From assembly GCA_002751075.1 (NCBI GenBank), contig NAOQ01000068.1, positions 67,001-79,798 of the forward strand: a stretch of 12,798 nucleotides of DNA. Direction: 5' to 3'. How positions within the stretch are numbered: position 1 is the stretch's first letter; each line of letters begins with the position of its first letter. Below the pieces are notes generated by a model. That model had not been told where the DNA came from. It did not search any database and saw only the letters and a list, made by a program, of their open reading frames with translations. A program made the position numbers and the translations under genes. Below are positions 1-7,333 of the stretch, piece by piece. This DNA is from Ichthyophonus hoferi (Eukaryota > Opisthokonta > Ichthyosporea > Ichthyophonida > Ichthyophonidae).

Positions 1-91
1 GCATTTTCTTAACTTTACTTGCACTCTGCGAATAAAAATATAGCCTTATAAAGAAAACCCATCCGGATCAACCTATCATTTAACCACTTTA

Positions 92-98
92 TACTAAC
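92..98 (+). other. Branch-site string TACTAAC, RAE1 intron upstream of exon 134
   Basis: An exact TACTAAC lies 35 nt before the AG at 132-133, followed by the pyrimidine-rich CCCTTTCCTTGTTCCG. It is identical to the strict budding-yeast branch-site consensus. Bases 1-133 are the 3' end of an intron; no exon was seen in them. Confidence 0.7.
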
Positions 99-133
99 AC
101 CAAGCCCTTTCCTTGTTCCGTTTCAACCAATAG

Positions 134-273
134 CAAAACACATCACCTCTTAAGTTCCAATCGCGATGCATCAAGACATTCCGTTCTAAAAATAGCAACG
201 AAGGAGAAGGCTATGCTCTAGGATCTATTGAAGGAAGAGTGGCTGTGAGATATCCCTCTTATCCCGAGGAAGG
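134..273 (+). CDS. RAE1: RAE1 visible exon 1
   Basis: Begins after ...CCAATAG and reads [16 protein letters not shown], then through [16 protein letters not shown], matching the SPLK.Q.RC...F.K......G.ALGSIEGR stretch of animal RAE1. An in-frame TAG at the intron end fixes the acceptor. It ends at GAAGG before GTATTT (phase 2). Confidence 0.9.
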
Positions 274-631
274 GTATTTATAGATTTATGTGTTTGTTAT
301 GATTTGGTTACTCTATCTATCTATCTATCTACTTACCTACATCTTTCTCTTTACAGCAAGGATCTCCCACACTTCTCTTTTAAGTGTCATCGAGAGACCC
401 AGACTGCAGGTGTGCGACAGGTTAACCCCATGAAGATATACTCTGTTAACAGCATTGCCTTCCACCCTGTCTACGGTGGCACCTTTGCCACCGCTGGGTC
501 TGATGGAGTGTTCAACTTCTGGGATAAGGACAGGTGTGTGTGTGGTTGTTTGTATGCATGTGCATGTATACGTATTTATATATATTTGTTTTTTTATTTA
601 TTTTCTTATTATTATACGTTTGATTAATTTG

Positions 632-672
<41 letters not shown>

Positions 673-2552
673 TATTATTATTACTATTGTGATTATTACT
701 ATTACTATTGTGATTATTACTATTATTATTACTATTATTATTATTATTATTATTATTTTGTATCGCATTCCTTTCGATTCTTTGTAATATGCTCTGTCGC
801 ATAACCCTTTATTACTCATATTTTGATATCCAATTTAAATTGTATTATATTATATTATATTATATTATATTATATACTTACATTTCTTTATTTTATTGCA
901 TTATAACATCCTATCATAACCTTTTGTTGTATCAAATGAAATATTCCAACTCTCATACCTACCAACCCATGGATAATATACACAGTAAGCAAAGGCTCAA
1001 GGCTTTAGGGCCATGCAAGTGGAGCAATGGTGAGCCAGCACCAATCACTGCAGCCAGTTTTAGCCCAAATGGCACGATCTATGCCTATGCCCTCTCATAC
1101 GATTGGTCTAGAGTATGTTAATTTTTATTTGTTTGATTTATTTTGATATATTTTGCATGTACTGTTTTAGTGGTTGAAGCCCTTTCTTTATTTCTTCTAT
1201 ATATGTAGATATATTGGTTATTTAACTTTATTATACACGTGGTATCTCTTTCCCCTTATTAGCTCCCTTCGTAGTTAGAATTTTTTAAAATATATACGCC
1301 TCTTTAGCTATTGGCTTAGGCATTATAACATCCAGTAATAACTGATAAGATACATATTTACATACACATATATGATATGTACCCAATCATAGGCTTTCTT
1401 TGCGTGCATTATATGATTTCCTATTAACTAATCCGCCATCTTATTGCCTTTTACGGGTGGTATTAAATTATGTTAAATGATATAGGCGTCCGAACTCCAT
1501 TATCGTATACATTTTAATTTTAATGCGAATTTTAATTTTAATGTCAGCCACTTATACATACATACAATACATATATACATACATACATAAATACACATTT
1601 ACTCACATATAATCACATATCTTCCCTTATATTCACACATTTCATTGCCTAATTAATTGATTACATTTCCAGGGCCACGAGTATTATGACCGTAATATTA
1701 TGAAGCCAACAATTTTATTGCATGGAGAGTGCATGACTGAACTAAAACCGAAGCCTTCTACTGGCCGTAAGTCACGCCATTCTTTTACCTTATATAGATA
1801 TATTCTTGTATTTTCTTATAGAATGTTCTTGTTTTACTCTATATAGGTATATCCTTCTATTTCCTTATATAGTTATATTCTTCAATCTTCCTATATGGAT
1901 ATGTTCTGCTCACTTCCTATATGTATTTATCGGTGCATAAGTTATGTATGTATAGATTTTAAAGACCAATCAGGACCACCCATTATCACATCTTAAAATA
2001 AATTTTAATCTTTAATAGCTTAAGCTTTATTTGGATTGGTTTGCAAGTCCACTGAGAATTAAATCTTTATAAATTGGATCGATCAGACATGTTAAAAAGA
2101 CTATTTTATGCATTAACAACCAGATTGATATTCACACGATCTGTTTCAAATGTTTAAAATTAAAAACTAATATGGATTTTTTACTACTTCTTACAAACCT
2201 TTTATTGCATTTGTTCTTCTCCTTATATGTATATATTGATACTATTTTTAATGTTATTGTATTGTATTGCATTATATTGTATTGTATTATATTATACTAT
2301 AAACTTCCTAGTCCTATATTTAAATTTCAATCTCAAAGTCTCCAGTGTTTTTGGAAAAAAAATATAAGTAGTTTCCATAATTTCAATATATGAGAAAGAA
2401 ATTAGTGTAAGTGAATAAGGCAACAATTGTAAGCTACCCTAGACACGTACTAACATTACATACATACGCATATATATACATACATAAATACATACTATCA
2501 TACTGTCATACTGTCATACTAACATCACACCCAACTCTACCCTACAGGATAG
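134..2552 (+). CDS. RAE1: RAE1/Gle2 mRNA export factor, C-terminal half (5 exons, 5' partial)
   Basis: Spliced coding region: exons 134-273, 357-533, 986-1112, 1673-1766 and 2548-2552, giving about 180 residues that end in a stop. The family is a seven-bladed WD40 propeller of roughly 370 residues that binds the GLEBS motif of Nup98 at the nuclear pore, supports mRNA export, and with BubR1/Bub3-like partners acts in the spindle checkpoint. Family hallmarks seen here are [34 protein letters not shown], the WD blade [12 protein letters not shown]...[16 protein letters not shown], then [17 protein letters not shown] and a closing [10 protein letters not shown]. All four visible introns keep phase (2, 2, 0, 1), and nearly all have an ordinary GT..AG boundary. 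The N-terminal blades must lie left of the window. No internal stop or frameshift is seen, so the gene looks functional. Gene identity is very secure; the tiny last exon is the least certain part. Confidence 0.95.
312..331. repeat. (TCTA)n microsatellite in the 83-nt RAE1 intron
   Basis: About five TCTA units fill a quarter of the shortest intron in the window and lie just upstream of its acceptor, where they supply part of the pyrimidine-rich tract. Confidence 0.85.
357..533 (+). CDS. RAE1: RAE1 visible exon 2
   Basis: Starts after TTTACAG and completes the Gly codon split by the 83-nt intron 274-356. It encodes [15 protein letters not shown] and a full WD blade ending [12 protein letters not shown]. 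The donor GTGTGTGTG at 534 is weaker than the others, but the phase (2) fits the next exon. Confidence 0.92.
633..758. repeat. Compound (ATT)n microsatellite in a RAE1 intron
   Basis: A long run of ATT triplets broken by ACT and GTG triplets, inside intron 534-985. In its middle the string ACTATTGTGATTATT recurs with a 21-bp period (ATTGTG at 686 and 707). Apparent reading frames of poly-Ile on one strand and poly-Asn on the other are by-products of the repeat. Confidence 0.95.
843..875. repeat. (TATTA)n microsatellite
   Basis: About six 5-bp units in RAE1 intron 534-985, between the ATT tract and exon 986-1112. Confidence 0.85.
986..1112 (+). CDS. RAE1: RAE1 visible exon 3
   Basis: Starts after TACACAG; its first base completes a Ser codon. 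It encodes [12 protein letters not shown], then the last-blade strand [20 protein letters not shown] and WSR, equivalent to the ISACCFN..GNIFAYASSYDWSKG stretch of animal RAE1. The donor is AGA|GTATGT. A TACCAAC string at 960-966 sits about 20 nt upstream as a plausible branch site. Confidence 0.92.
1551..1600. repeat. (CATA)n-type microsatellite
   Basis: Imperfect TACATACATA tetranucleotide run in RAE1 intron 1113-1672. The rest of that intron shows no coding or RNA feature. Confidence 0.8.
1673..1766 (+). CDS. RAE1: RAE1 visible exon 4
   Basis: Starts after ATTTCCAG with [16 protein letters not shown], then [15 protein letters not shown]; this matches GHEFYNP....IFLR..AEELKP near the RAE1 C-terminus. 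It ends before a perfect GTAAGT donor at 1767. Without splicing, the frame would run on to a stop at 1846-1848. Confidence 0.88.
2255..2297. repeat. (TATTG/TATTA)n microsatellite, first copy
   Basis: Pentanucleotide repeat mixing TATTG, TATTGC and TATTA units, in the last RAE1 intron (1767-2547). A very similar tract follows the gene at 2691-2765. Confidence 0.85.
2455..2525. repeat. (ACAT)n and CTGTCATA short repeats
   Basis: TACATACATA units followed by two copies of CATACTGT near the 3' end of the last RAE1 intron. The final copy runs into the TACTAAC branch-site string. Confidence 0.75.
2517..2523 (+). other. Branch-site string TACTAAC, RAE1 last intron
   Basis: An exact TACTAAC about 24 nt before the CAG at 2545-2547, supporting use of that acceptor. 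A second TACTAAC lies at 2448-2454 within the same 781-nt intron. Confidence 0.65.
2548..2552 (+). CDS. RAE1: RAE1 last coding exon (five bases with the stop)
   Basis: After CTCTACCCTACAG the exon opens GA TAG: GA completes an Arg codon begun by the C at 1766, and TAG stops. The protein would end [10 protein letters not shown], the right length for RAE1. Support comes from the GTAAGT donor, the pyrimidine-rich acceptor, a TACTAAC at 2517-2523 and an AATAAA downstream. Inferred; a transcript read would settle it. Confidence 0.65.
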
Positions 2553-2625
2553 TAAATGTGTATTAGCCTATGATTGGACTATCAAATGTTGTTTTCGTGC
2601 CTGTCACCACCTGTCATATCGTTTA

Positions 2626-2631
2626 AATAAA
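2626..2631 (+). promoter_or_regulatory. Poly(A) signal of RAE1
   Basis: AATAAA in GTTTAAATAAACG, 74 nt after the proposed RAE1 stop, with a GT-rich stretch (GTTGTGGG) just after it. It is the first canonical signal in the 3' UTR and marks the probable end of the transcript near 2650. Confidence 0.6.
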
Positions 2632-3762
2632 CGTTGTGGGCATTAGCCCATTTATTCTGTACACATACATAATTGCCTAATATTGACACGTTCTACTGTA
2701 TTGTGTTGTGCTGCATTGTATTATATTATATTGTATTGCATTATATTTTGTTGTTTTGTTTTGTATTTTCTTTAAAAATTACTATTACCATTCACTTAAT
2801 TCTATTCTTACATTTTCCAACGTTTAATTGACTGTTATAGTTATATTCGTTCACGAACCAATCAAAACGCACCTCTCTTTAACTAGGGCTTTCTAAATGA
2901 GGCTAAAGTATTTCACTCTAAACCAACGATTGTGAGGTACAAGAACAAGGGTTGAAGCGTTTGTGCTTTGTATTTTAGTAAAACAATTGACCTTTTGGAG
3001 CTACAATTGCACAATTTCAGTTTTTATGATTGGTGAAAATGCTATTTGAATAATGATTTAACAAATATTAAAGTGCATTTTCTGCAATTATTTCCATAAC
3101 AAACCACAATTTAGCGGGTTTTACTTGTATGTAGGCCTAATTTAAAATAATTTGATGTTTGTATGCATTGAGTCTGTATGACTGTATACATATAAGTATG
3201 CATGTATTGTTTTTTGTACTTTGGGCCCTAATTGGATATCATTAAATGTTATATTCATAGTTTAATATACCAGAGTTGTCATAGATGATTAGCTGGCCTG
3301 TGTTTTGGCTTTTATATAATATACCTACTAGAGATGAAAGGGCAAACTAATATCACATCATAATATTAAATTATATATGACTACACCTTATATCAAATCT
3401 TAATAAACCATAACACATGAGTGTAGTATACCTTACATAATAGTTTCTCATTCAAGAAACCATTCCCTGTTGTTTACTGGCTGGTTTATTTTATTCGGCT
3501 CCATATACATCTATCTATTGGCGTTGCTACCACGATTCCATCCCTTCACTCTCTTGATTTGCTTATATATTTATCATATATTTATAGGCTTGATATATAT
3601 TTCGCCCTTTATTCATGTTGTTAAAATAGTAAAAATATAGCGTAAACACCTCCTGCCCTTATCTTAAGTCGTTATCCTAACAATGCCGTCTGTTTTGTGC
3701 CAAATTACAGTATAAAAAAATTTAGAAGCCTCGTCTCAACCACACAATGATTCAGACTATTA
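2632..3762. repeat. Intergenic stretch with a TATTG-type microsatellite at 2691-2765
   Basis: No gene, RNA or mobile element is recognisable in this 1.1-kb AT-rich interval downstream of RAE1. The only structured part is 2691-2765, a decayed TATTG/TTGTT pentanucleotide tract closely resembling the one at 2255-2297. Reading frames are short and stop-rich on both strands. Confidence 0.7.
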
Positions 3763-3888
3763 TAAACACATGATGCAATGAAACTGAATTTGGATCAAAC
3801 TGTACACCTAATATAATGAGATATACCGGAATCAATCTCAATCTGAATCATTACTACGTAGGTTTGATAGATATTCTCCATTATTTGC
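3763..3888 (+). repeat. Left arm of a ~125-bp inverted-repeat pair
   Basis: Reverse-complement match of 4812-4936. Shared blocks appear in the same order: TAAACAC, ACTGAATTTG, AATATA, GGAAT, AATCTCAAT, GAATCATTACTAC, TAGGTTT, TGATAGATA and ATTATTTG. Identity is roughly three quarters by eye, so this is an old pair. It could be the terminal inverted repeats of a ~1.17-kb non-autonomous DNA element, or two copies of a short repeat inserted in opposite orientation. No target-site duplication was found at the outer edges. Confidence 0.7.
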
Positions 3889-3950
3889 ATATATATTCAT
3901 CCAATATAAAAATGTACAATCGTGCAAGCATGCGATTACAAAAATATGAA

Positions 3951-4133
3951 TAACCAAGAGTCAAGGGTTACCCTCTTCTCATTTTCTCCTACCAGACTAA
4001 GAACATTACTTCTAATCTGATGCTTGCTAGATTTTGATGGTTGTTTCATGATATGGCAGGCGATAAAACCAACCGCGCCCGTTACCAAGACAATTGGTTT
4101 AGAGAATTCATTCATGTTTGGTAGAGTTTGCAC
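3951..4133 (-). pseudogene. N-terminal fragment of an extended SDR (dihydroflavonol-4-reductase-like)
   Basis: The minus frame from an ATG at 4133 (second ATG at 4115) reads NEFSKPIVLVTGAVGFIACH, then IMKQ and, after a degenerate linker, HQIRSNVLSL and ENEKR. This fits the first beta strand, the TGxxGFIA dinucleotide-binding loop, helix A and second strand (..yqVRGTVRS..) of NADP-dependent ketoreductases of the DFR/cinnamoyl-CoA-reductase type. Full proteins are around 330 residues; only about 55 are visible. A GTAACC after ENEKR at 3971 could be a donor, but no later exon was found down to 3.4 kb, and the helix/linker QPSKSSK is atypical. It lies between the two inverted-repeat arms, beside an ACAATA microsatellite. 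Most likely a gene fragment or pseudogene; a live first exon cannot be excluded. Confidence 0.55.
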
Positions 4134-4138
4134 AGCTA

Positions 4139-4207
4139 TATCAATAACAATTGCAATAACAATAACAATAACAATAACAATAATAGTAATAATAATAATA
4201 GTAATAC
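4139..4207. repeat. (ACAATA)n / (AAT)n microsatellite
   Basis: ACAATA units pass into AAT units immediately 5' of the SDR-like fragment on its coding strand, abutting its first ATG. The repeat may mark the edge of the captured sequence. 4208-4811 beyond it holds no recognisable gene. Confidence 0.85.
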
Positions 4208-4811
4208 TGGTTTATTTACATATATTTATAGTTCGTAACCAATCTACCATGGTTTTTATCACGTGCTATTGAATATTAGTCGAAATATATACATTCATAG
4301 TGTTAAACCCTACTATATTTAATTGTTTTTTGCATTAAGCGGTTGGAATCTCTTCAGTAAAGTGTTACATTGTATACGTTCCTATTAAAATTAGAACTAT
4401 GATATGAAATGATCCATAATAAATACAAGATTAGCCCTTCTTTATTCAAGAGGTTAGAAAGACAGATTTATGCCTATCTATTGCAAACTGTGCAAACTTC
4501 CTCGTAAGTATATAAGTGAAACAGCCTGATATACGGTTGCATAATTACCTATATGCCAACTTAGCAGTTAGTGCTAAGATCCAATATTAAGTCCTATTCA
4601 GGTGGATAATTGGAAGCATTTAAGTCGGGCTAAATATCAACAAAAACAATCTAAAATACGACCATCATGATTGGTTCTAAACTAATACATGGCCACTGAG
4701 ATTGATTCTAATATTGCATGTACGAATTTTTTGTCAGCTTTTTTTAGTCAATCGGAAGCCGTTAGTTGAAGCTCTTCTCGATGATAATGCAATTGTAACA
4801 GATATAACAAT

Positions 4812-4936
4812 CAAATAATAGATATTATCTATCAAAAACCTATGTAGTAATGATTCCAATTGAGATTAATTCCTGTGCACAATACTATATTATATCCACT
4901 TAATTCAAATTCAGTCTTATCGTATCGGCGTGTTTA
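4812..4936 (-). repeat. Right arm of the ~125-bp inverted-repeat pair
   Basis: Read on the minus strand it aligns over its whole length with 3763-3888, sharing for example GAATCATTACTAC and ACTGAATTTG exactly. A weaker partial echo (TGAGATTGATTC) sits inside the interval at about 4697-4708, hinting at a further rearranged copy. Confidence 0.7.
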
Positions 4937-5149
4937 GAAGAGTACAGGGCAGGTTACCCTACATTTTTCCCGTTTCAACATACACGGTTTTATAGGTTCA
5001 AAATATGCATGACTCTCCCGCTCATTACACTTTTACAGCTCTTTCTTTTTTGTGTGTGTGCGTATCCTGTATTATTGTATGAAACCTTACGTATGTGTTT
5101 CTTTGTTCATAAGTAAATTTTTATCATGTTCGCTCGGGTAGAATACTGA
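4937..5149. other. Unassigned intergenic spacer
   Basis: AT-rich spacer between the right inverted-repeat arm and the first sequence that looks transposon-derived. Nothing beyond a short TGTGTGTGTG run near 5052 was recognised. Confidence 0.5.
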
Positions 5150-6620
5150 CCAATGAGCCTAGCATCAAGAACCTAATTAACGCTAAAAACAATCTCAGAA
5201 ACCTATCTCATGCGCTTGGGCTTTAAAACGAGGGAAATTAAAGATCTCAAAACCATCACAGACAAATATTTCGCCATATTTTCGGGAAAAATGTAGAGGC
5301 AAATGAGTCATATAAGTACCAGGGGGAGATGACAACGTGGCCCATATAAAAGCCAGGATAGTACTTCCCACAGAAATTCCAACATTGGCAATGGTCAATG
5401 CACTTACCACTGTATCCGACTTGGCCCTTAGAGTCTAGGAAAACCTGACGAACGCCCAGATCCCGGAAATGGCTCAACCCAATCAGGAGCTAGAGTTCAC
5501 CATCAATGCCTGGTACTTGTGGTATCATACACATACTGATTGGTTCATTTCTATTGATATGGAGAATCCTGGGGAAATAGCTCAACCCAATCAGGAGCCA
5601 AAGTCCACTATCAATGCCTGGTACTTGCGGTATCATACACAAACTGATTGGTTCATTTCTATTGGTACGGAGAGCCTGCTATTTCGATTGATTCCTGCCT
5701 TTGACAACTTGATCTGGAACCAGGCAATGGTGTTAGTCCCATGTTTTTGAGTTGACAATATTAACATTTGTATGGGAAGCCCATCCAAAATCACTCCCCT
5801 CTACGACCTACTATACAGAAAGCATGAAACCACGATCCAAACGGTCTCTGGAAAGTTTCTATTACTGGACTTCATCTAGCTGACAACGGCAGTCGTTATA
5901 AGTCGATACACATTTACTGACAAAGGGGGCAGAAAACTAAATATCATCCTAGAGAATACCCAAGCCTACCGTGTACGTACCCTAACACAGAGAAGTTAAG
6001 GGCACAGTGGCACACAATAAGAGCCCTGCCTGTGCTCCGAAAAGTTATGTTTCTTGTGGGAAATTTGATCTGGTTTCTAGGAAATTGTAGGCCGGATATT
6101 AGTTTCATTACCGACTGGTTAGTTTGGTACAAACAAGCCCTTACAGTCACACATTACAAAATTGCCAGAGAAACTTTCGGTTATTTACTTAACCTAAGAG
6201 ACCTACGGCCTATTCTATGCTTATGAAGGGACAACTCAGTTGGTAGCTTATTCAGACTTACGATTATGCAGGCTCCATTCCTGATTACCACAGTAGGAGT
6301 TCACAACTACTCTTCACCAAACCCATTGACTGCCCTATGATTTGGCGCTCATCTAACAAGGAGTATTAGCGATGTTCATAGCCGAAGGAGAGTTTATAGG
6401 AGACTTTGACTGTGCATTTAGAGTTCTTCACTATAATCTCCTACCTCCTCCCTTTTTACACGGATAGTACTGCAGCTATATCCATTATCGCTTCCATTCT
6501 AATCACCAATAGGACCAAGCACATAGGCATGGTTAAATCAATTAAAAATAGTAACAGACGTAAACTAATTGCCATGAAGAGATAGCTTAGCAGTAAGGAA
6601 GGCCCACAATAACTTCATTT
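5150..6620 (+). mobile_element. Fossil Ty1/copia-type LTR retrotransposon, Pol relic
   Basis: Relic of a Pseudoviridae-type element on the plus strand. The end of the reverse transcriptase is recognisable around 6032-6220 (the family's ..G.L.wl....RPDIsf pattern, RPDIS at 6089-6103), followed by RNase H pieces (VAYSD near 6245, the acidic/Ser stretch near 6370-6400, and a TKHI block at 6514-6525). The 5' part, 5150-5960, is less certain; it may be gag-side or unrelated. The element is thoroughly decayed, with well over ten breaks, and no LTRs or target-site duplication were found, so it is old and incomplete. The left edge is approximate. Confidence 0.75.
5464..5681 (+). repeat. Two-copy 108-bp tandem duplication
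   Basis: Two adjacent copies with a 108-bp period (CTCAACCCAATCAGGAGC at 5473 and 5581; TCAATGCCTGGTACTTG at 5503 and 5611). They differ at few sites, so the duplication is much younger than the decay of the surrounding relic. Each copy also carries CCAATCAG and, about 50 bp later, CTGATTGG, an internal inverted repeat. The period is a multiple of three, so both copies stay in one frame (the recurring AQPNQE..INAWYL), but no known protein is recognised. Confidence 0.9.
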
Positions 6621-7276
6621 GTAGTGTACATTGCATACATTTAATCTTTATTGCAATGTAAACATACACATGTACACACCCGGATCAACATTTCTACTTC
6701 AGGACTTCAATTTCAAATACAAGTATAATAGTCTATATCAATACCTTTCAGCCTTACATTCCTGGTACAGAATAATAGTAGTAATAATTAATACAACTAT
6801 CACCAGTAAGTTCTCATTGATATTAATTTACCACGGAATCTACCACACTATAATTATCCTAGAAGTGTCTAATAGATAGATAGATTGAGAGTAAACCCTA
6901 TGTTATATATATATTGACCTCGTTAATCAACATTTTCTAGCTACTTATTGTACTGGGACCATCCATCCTTTTGATATTGGTCTGTGCGGCTCGACATACA
7001 ATGACGCAATATAATATGGCAACCAATCTGACCCAGTTGCAGTGATCAATAACCTACATATACCTCACGACTATAGTTTAACATATCATATCCATCTTGC
7101 AGCTTATGTCTCCGGATTCCTAGATTACACATACATGTTGATAAAAAAGCAAAAACAAAGTGTTTACACATTAGTCTAGTCTAGTCCCCATCATACTCAA
7201 TGATAGTGCATTCTCTTTAGCTAGACTTCTATACTGTCACTACAATAAATAAGTTTGAGGAAGGCATAAGTGCGAC
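6621..7276. other. Intergenic spacer downstream of the B55 gene
   Basis: Holds the probable 3' UTR of the minus-strand B55 gene at its right end. No canonical AATAAA was found on the minus strand within about 500 bp of the stop; the nearest is the complement of TTTATT at about 6646. A small CTAGT repeat occurs near 7173. No other gene was seen. Confidence 0.5.
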
Positions 7277-7333
7277 CTATGGCTTGGTGAACATAAAGAG
7301 GTTTGTTGTGGCCGCTACGGCAACCAGATTTTC
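7277..7333 (-). CDS. PPP2R2A: B55 terminal exon
   Basis: After [28 protein letters not shown] and TAG. It matches the ENIIAVATTNNLYIFQDK C-terminus of B55 in length and pattern and closes the propeller. Confidence 0.93.
   Translation of the reverse strand, partial: ENLVAVAATTNLFMFTKP

Noticed and set aside
455-819. Long open frames on both strands across the ATT tract (poly-Ile, poly-Asn)
   Set aside because: They come from the triplet repeat in a RAE1 intron; neither has conserved sequence.
3000-3950. Search for later exons of the SDR fragment on the minus strand
   Set aside because: No stretch resembling the remaining SDR domain was seen, so no gene model was extended.
5195-5477. Two overlapping minus-strand frames of about 70 codons
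   Set aside because: No recognisable domain, and they lie opposite the plus-strand relic; taken as shadows.
5944-6150. Minus-strand frame of 68 codons
   Set aside because: It is antisense to the copia reverse-transcriptase end, whose plus-strand reading is recognisable.
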